From Bacteroidales bacterium (GTDB lineage Bacteria; Bacteroidota; Bacteroidia; Bacteroidales; VadinHA17): a DNA stretch of 64,000 nt. Both the position numbers and the translations under genes were made by a program. The stretch is from assembly GCA_022865305.1 (NCBI GenBank), contig JALHSP010000147.1, positions 62,001 through 126,000 on the forward strand, read 5' to 3'. The notes under the pieces are model-generated. The model was not told the origin of the DNA. It saw nothing but the letters and a program-made list of their open reading frames with translations, and did not search any database. Of this stretch, positions 61,765 to 64,000 are shown in pieces (positions within the stretch are counted from its first letter, which is position 1; each line of letters begins with the position of its first letter).

Positions 61765-62369
61765 CTTTTTTCTGATTTCTCTCTTGATTTTACTCCAAGG
61801 TATCCTCCGTGATGTCTTTTTGCATAATCGCCCGCCGTGAAACCTATTCTTTCCATCATAAGGATGACAAGTGCATCACCTATTACAGTAAACACGGTGG
61901 TGGAAGTTGTTGGCGTAAGTCCCAGCGGACATACTTCTGAAGGAGCTCCGGTTATAATATAACAGTCTGCCCTTTCCACCAGAGGACTATTTTCATGACC
62001 GGTGATGACAATCACCGGGATTGAGGGGAACAGATTATCTTTCAGATCGCAAAGCTCAATAATCTCCCTGGTTTTACCGGAATTTGAAACAGCAAGAAGA
62101 ACATCATTTTCCTGAAGTATCCCAAGATCTCCATGCTGAGCTTCACTGGGGTGTAAAAATATTGCAGGTGTACCGGTTGAGCTGAATGTAGTAGCTATAT
62201 TATGAGCTACCTGACCTGCTTTTCCCATACCGGCAGTAATCAACTTACCTTTTTTTATATGTACATGATTATGAATAATATCGACTGCCTTTATATAATT
62301 TCCTGTAACGGGTATTCTTTTAATGGCAGCGGCCTCATTCTCAAAAATCTTCCTGATTTTATCTTCCAT
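61761..62369 (-). CDS. SIS-domain sugar-phosphate isomerase-like protein
   Basis: 202 aa from the ATG at 62369 (MEDKIRKIF); the frame is open to a TTG at 62390. One SIS domain: LITAGMGKAGQVAHNIATTFSSTG, FLHPSEAQHGDLG, LLAVSNSGKTREIIELC and EVCPLGLTPTTSTTVFTVIGDAL. This is the KdsD/GutQ (arabinose-5-phosphate isomerase) pattern, but the CBS pair normally found behind it (total ~320 aa) is absent. It may isomerise a sugar phosphate or act as hexulose-phosphate isomerase. Divergent from the ROK gene. Confidence 0.82.
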   Translation of the reverse strand: MEDKIRKIFENEAAAIKRIPVTGNYIKAVDIIHNHVHIKKGKLITAGMGKAGQVAHNIATTFSSTGTPAIFLHPSEAQHGDLGILQENDVLLAVSNSGKTREIIELCDLKDNLFPSIPVIVITGHENSPLVERADCYIITGAPSEVCPLGLTPTTSTTVFTVIGDALVILMMERIGFTAGDYAKRHHGGYLGVKSREKSEKS

Positions 62370-62494
62370 AAATATCTTATAATTAATCAAATATCATAAA
62401 TATAATTTAATATAAGTTTCAAAGGTATTAAAAAACAACTTTTATCTTATTTATCTTTTGTTATGTTTCTCAATCCTTATAAGTAAAGTTATTT

Positions 62495-62502
62495 TATTTT
62501 TG
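62495..62502 (+). promoter_or_regulatory. Possible -7 box of the ROK gene
   Basis: TATTTTTG fits TAnnTTTG, 23 bp before the ROK start codon. Confidence 0.3.
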
Positions 62503-62525
62503 TATTACATCATCAGTTACTGAGA

Positions 62526-63488
62526 ATGTTTAAGTTTTCTGCTGCAATAGGTGTTGATATCGCCCGTTTTTCACTCAGAATAGCTGTTGTGAATGCACGT
62601 GGTGAAGCAATAGCAGAGAAAGTATGTCCGCTGGATCAGAAACAGACGAAGGAATATTTACTTTCATGTCTTTTTGGTGGTATCCATGATATAAGGAAGA
62701 CTGTTTCCTCCAATGGAATAAATCCAATATGTATCGGAATTGCCGCAAAAGGGTTTATAGACCATCAGACCGGAGTGGTCCTTGGCCCTGATCAGGGTAT
62801 AAAAGACTGGAAAAATGTACCGCTGGCGAAAGTAGTAAAGAAAGAAACCGGTCTGCCTGTTTTTGTTGGAAATGACGCTAATCTGATGACTGTCGCAGAA
62901 CAAAGATTTGGTGCTGCAAGGAATTATAACAATGTCATTTTCGTAGCACTCCGGACAGGAATAGGAGGAGGAATCATAATTAACGGAAAACTTTACCGTG
63001 GACTTAATAATGCCGGAGGAGAGGTTGGACAGATGATAATAAATTTTGCTGATGGTATCAGCGATAAGGGAATAAGAGGATCTTTTGAACATTTCGCTTC
63101 TGCTTCCGCCCTGGTACGCAGATATTGTGAAGAAACCGGATATATTTCCCGCAGAAATAAAAATATACCCACATGTAAGGAAATCTTTGAACTCAGCTAT
63201 AAAAAGGATCCTGTTGCAGTGAGAATAGTAAAGGAAAATGCATATTTGGTCGGCATCGGCCTGGCAAACCTGATTTCGATTTTTGCTCCGGAAATTATTG
63301 TCCTTGGCGGAGGGATGTCTGACGCACGGGAATCATATATAAAAATGATTAAAAGGAGCGCATTTGCAAATTCGCTTGAGAACTGCAGAGCTAAAGTGAA
63401 AATTGAAAGAGCGAAACTGGGTCCGAAAGCTGCATTTATCGGTGCAGCATTCTACAGCCTTTTGCGGCTTGCAGGAAAACCGATATAA
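62526..63488 (+). CDS. ROK-family protein lacking the zinc motif
   Basis: 320 aa actin-fold protein. Phosphate-binding AAIGVDIARFSLRIAVV at the start, VGNDANLMTVAEQRFGAA with the catalytic Asp, RTGIGGGIIINGKLYRG and LGGGMSDA near the end. In ROK kinases the segment after GGEVGH contains CxCGxxGCxE; here it reads GGEVGQMIINF and DKGIRGSFEHFASASALV, so the His and all zinc cysteines are lost while the sugar-contact Glu of E(H) remains. No DNA-binding domain. It could be a zinc-free glucokinase-like enzyme or a sugar-binding regulator partner of the adjacent SIS gene. Confidence 0.82.
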   Translation: MFKFSAAIGVDIARFSLRIAVVNARGEAIAEKVCPLDQKQTKEYLLSCLFGGIHDIRKTVSSNGINPICIGIAAKGFIDHQTGVVLGPDQGIKDWKNVPLAKVVKKETGLPVFVGNDANLMTVAEQRFGAARNYNNVIFVALRTGIGGGIIINGKLYRGLNNAGGEVGQMIINFADGISDKGIRGSFEHFASASALVRRYCEETGYISRRNKNIPTCKEIFELSYKKDPVAVRIVKENAYLVGIGLANLISIFAPEIIVLGGGMSDARESYIKMIKRSAFANSLENCRAKVKIERAKLGPKAAFIGAAFYSLLRLAGKPI

Positions 63489-63545
63489 TGGAAAACTGAT
63501 TATTGTTATTAATGGAGTTAAAATATTTTCTTAATATTTAAAGTA

Positions 63546-64000
63546 ATGAAATTCTTATTCTTTATTTGCTTTGTTGGTCTGACATCGTCATTATTTAACG
63601 ATTCATCGGATTATCAGGAAAAGAAAACTATCGTAAAGGCATCCGAATTAAAAGAATGGATTACATATATTGCTTCTGATGAAATGAGAGGCCGTGCTAA
63701 TGGTTCACCTGAGATGAAAACTTCTGCATACTGGATTGCTGAAAAATTCAGGGAAAATGGCGTTAAACCAGTCAGCCCGGATAGCGATTTCATTCAGGAT
63801 TATTCCTTTTCTTCCCGTCAGCAGACAATTGAGGAGAGAAATGTAATAGGTATTATTGAAGGTAATGATCCTTTATTGAAAGATCAATATATAGTTCTTA
63901 GCGCTCATTTTGATCATATTGGAATAAGAAGAGGATCACCGACCGATTCTATCTGCAATGGGGCCGATGATAATGCTGCCGGTACCTGCGCTCTCATAGG
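63546..64000 (+). CDS. M28-family zinc aminopeptidase (5' part)
   Basis: Runs off the right edge after ~151 codons. A signal peptide-like start (MKFLFFICFVGLTSSLF) is followed by the typical LKEWITYIASDEMRGRANGS, then IVLSAHFDHIGI (first zinc His, Asp) and CNGADDNAAGTCAL (bridging Asp). Members release N-terminal residues from peptides in the periplasm or outside the cell. It starts 57 bp after the ROK gene. Confidence 0.88.
   Translation, partial: MKFLFFICFVGLTSSLFNDSSDYQEKKTIVKASELKEWITYIASDEMRGRANGSPEMKTSAYWIAEKFRENGVKPVSPDSDFIQDYSFSSRQQTIEERNVIGIIEGNDPLLKDQYIVLSAHFDHIGIRRGSPTDSICNGADDNAAGTCALI

Overview
The window looks like a chromosome segment of an AT-rich Bacteroidetes/Bacteroidota (probably Bacteroidales/Marinilabiliales-like) bacterium. 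The grounds are a SusC/SusD pair, a DUF4831 protein, FISUMP-domain and plug-domain proteins, lipoproteins with Bacteroidetes-style signals, and several TAnnTTTG-like -7 promoter boxes. No rRNA gene, intact tRNA or CRISPR array was seen. All family assignments come from reading the sequence; no database was searched.

Left flank (1-8.5 kb): housekeeping genes, all on the minus strand. These are a seven-heme NapC/NirT-type cytochrome, a threonine operon thrA-thrC-thrH in which ThrH seems to stand in for homoserine kinase, and a POT-family peptide transporter. A terminator-like hairpin and a possible Ile-rich leader peptide lie just upstream of thrA.

Middle (8.6-45.2 kb): an accessory region that I read as an old integrative element or genomic island. 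A tyrosine recombinase gene begins 10 bp after a 21-bp sequence (8597-8617) that recurs at 45155-45175 with 19 of 21 matches. Between them lie: (i) a graveyard at 9.9-13.1 kb with an amidohydrolase 5' piece fused to an IS256-type transposase tail, a FISUMP pseudogene, the 3' end of a tRNA-Pro-like gene, a propeller cytochrome broken by a stop codon and a frameshifted lipoprotein; (ii) an OmpR-type two-component system followed by a tightly packed operon of about eleven genes (15.7-31.9 kb) for secreted beta-propeller, cytochrome c, FG-GAP/UnbV, substrate-binding, RidA-like and asparagine-synthetase-like proteins; (iii) a second graveyard (31.9-33.0 kb) of pnuC, IS1182, IS701-type and amidohydrolase 3' fragments; (iv) a plug-only protein, a DUF1080 hydrolase, a SusD/SusC pair and a very large FG-GAP/UnbV lipoprotein; (v) small AT-rich unknown genes next to the right repeat.

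Right flank (45.3-64 kb): core metabolism. It holds the Nnr NAD(P)HX repair enzyme, a DUF4831 lipoprotein, a thioredoxin-like protein, an MFS carrier, a cupin, a PiT phosphate transporter with a DUF47 partner, PepD, an acyl-CoA carboxylase operon, an amino-sugar-type kinase with a sugar MFS transporter, an SIS protein, a ROK protein and the start of an M28 peptidase.

An unexplained signature runs through both flanks but was not seen in the middle region. Short gaps directly after stop codons are filled by phase-locked ladders of 7-nt (once 8-nt) words that drift gradually in sequence (seven loci). Their absence from 8.6-45.2 kb agrees independently with a foreign origin for that block. The main candidate for an undescribed system is the operon at 13.4-31.9 kb, apparently a cell-envelope assembly combining heme proteins, propellers and orphan binding proteins.
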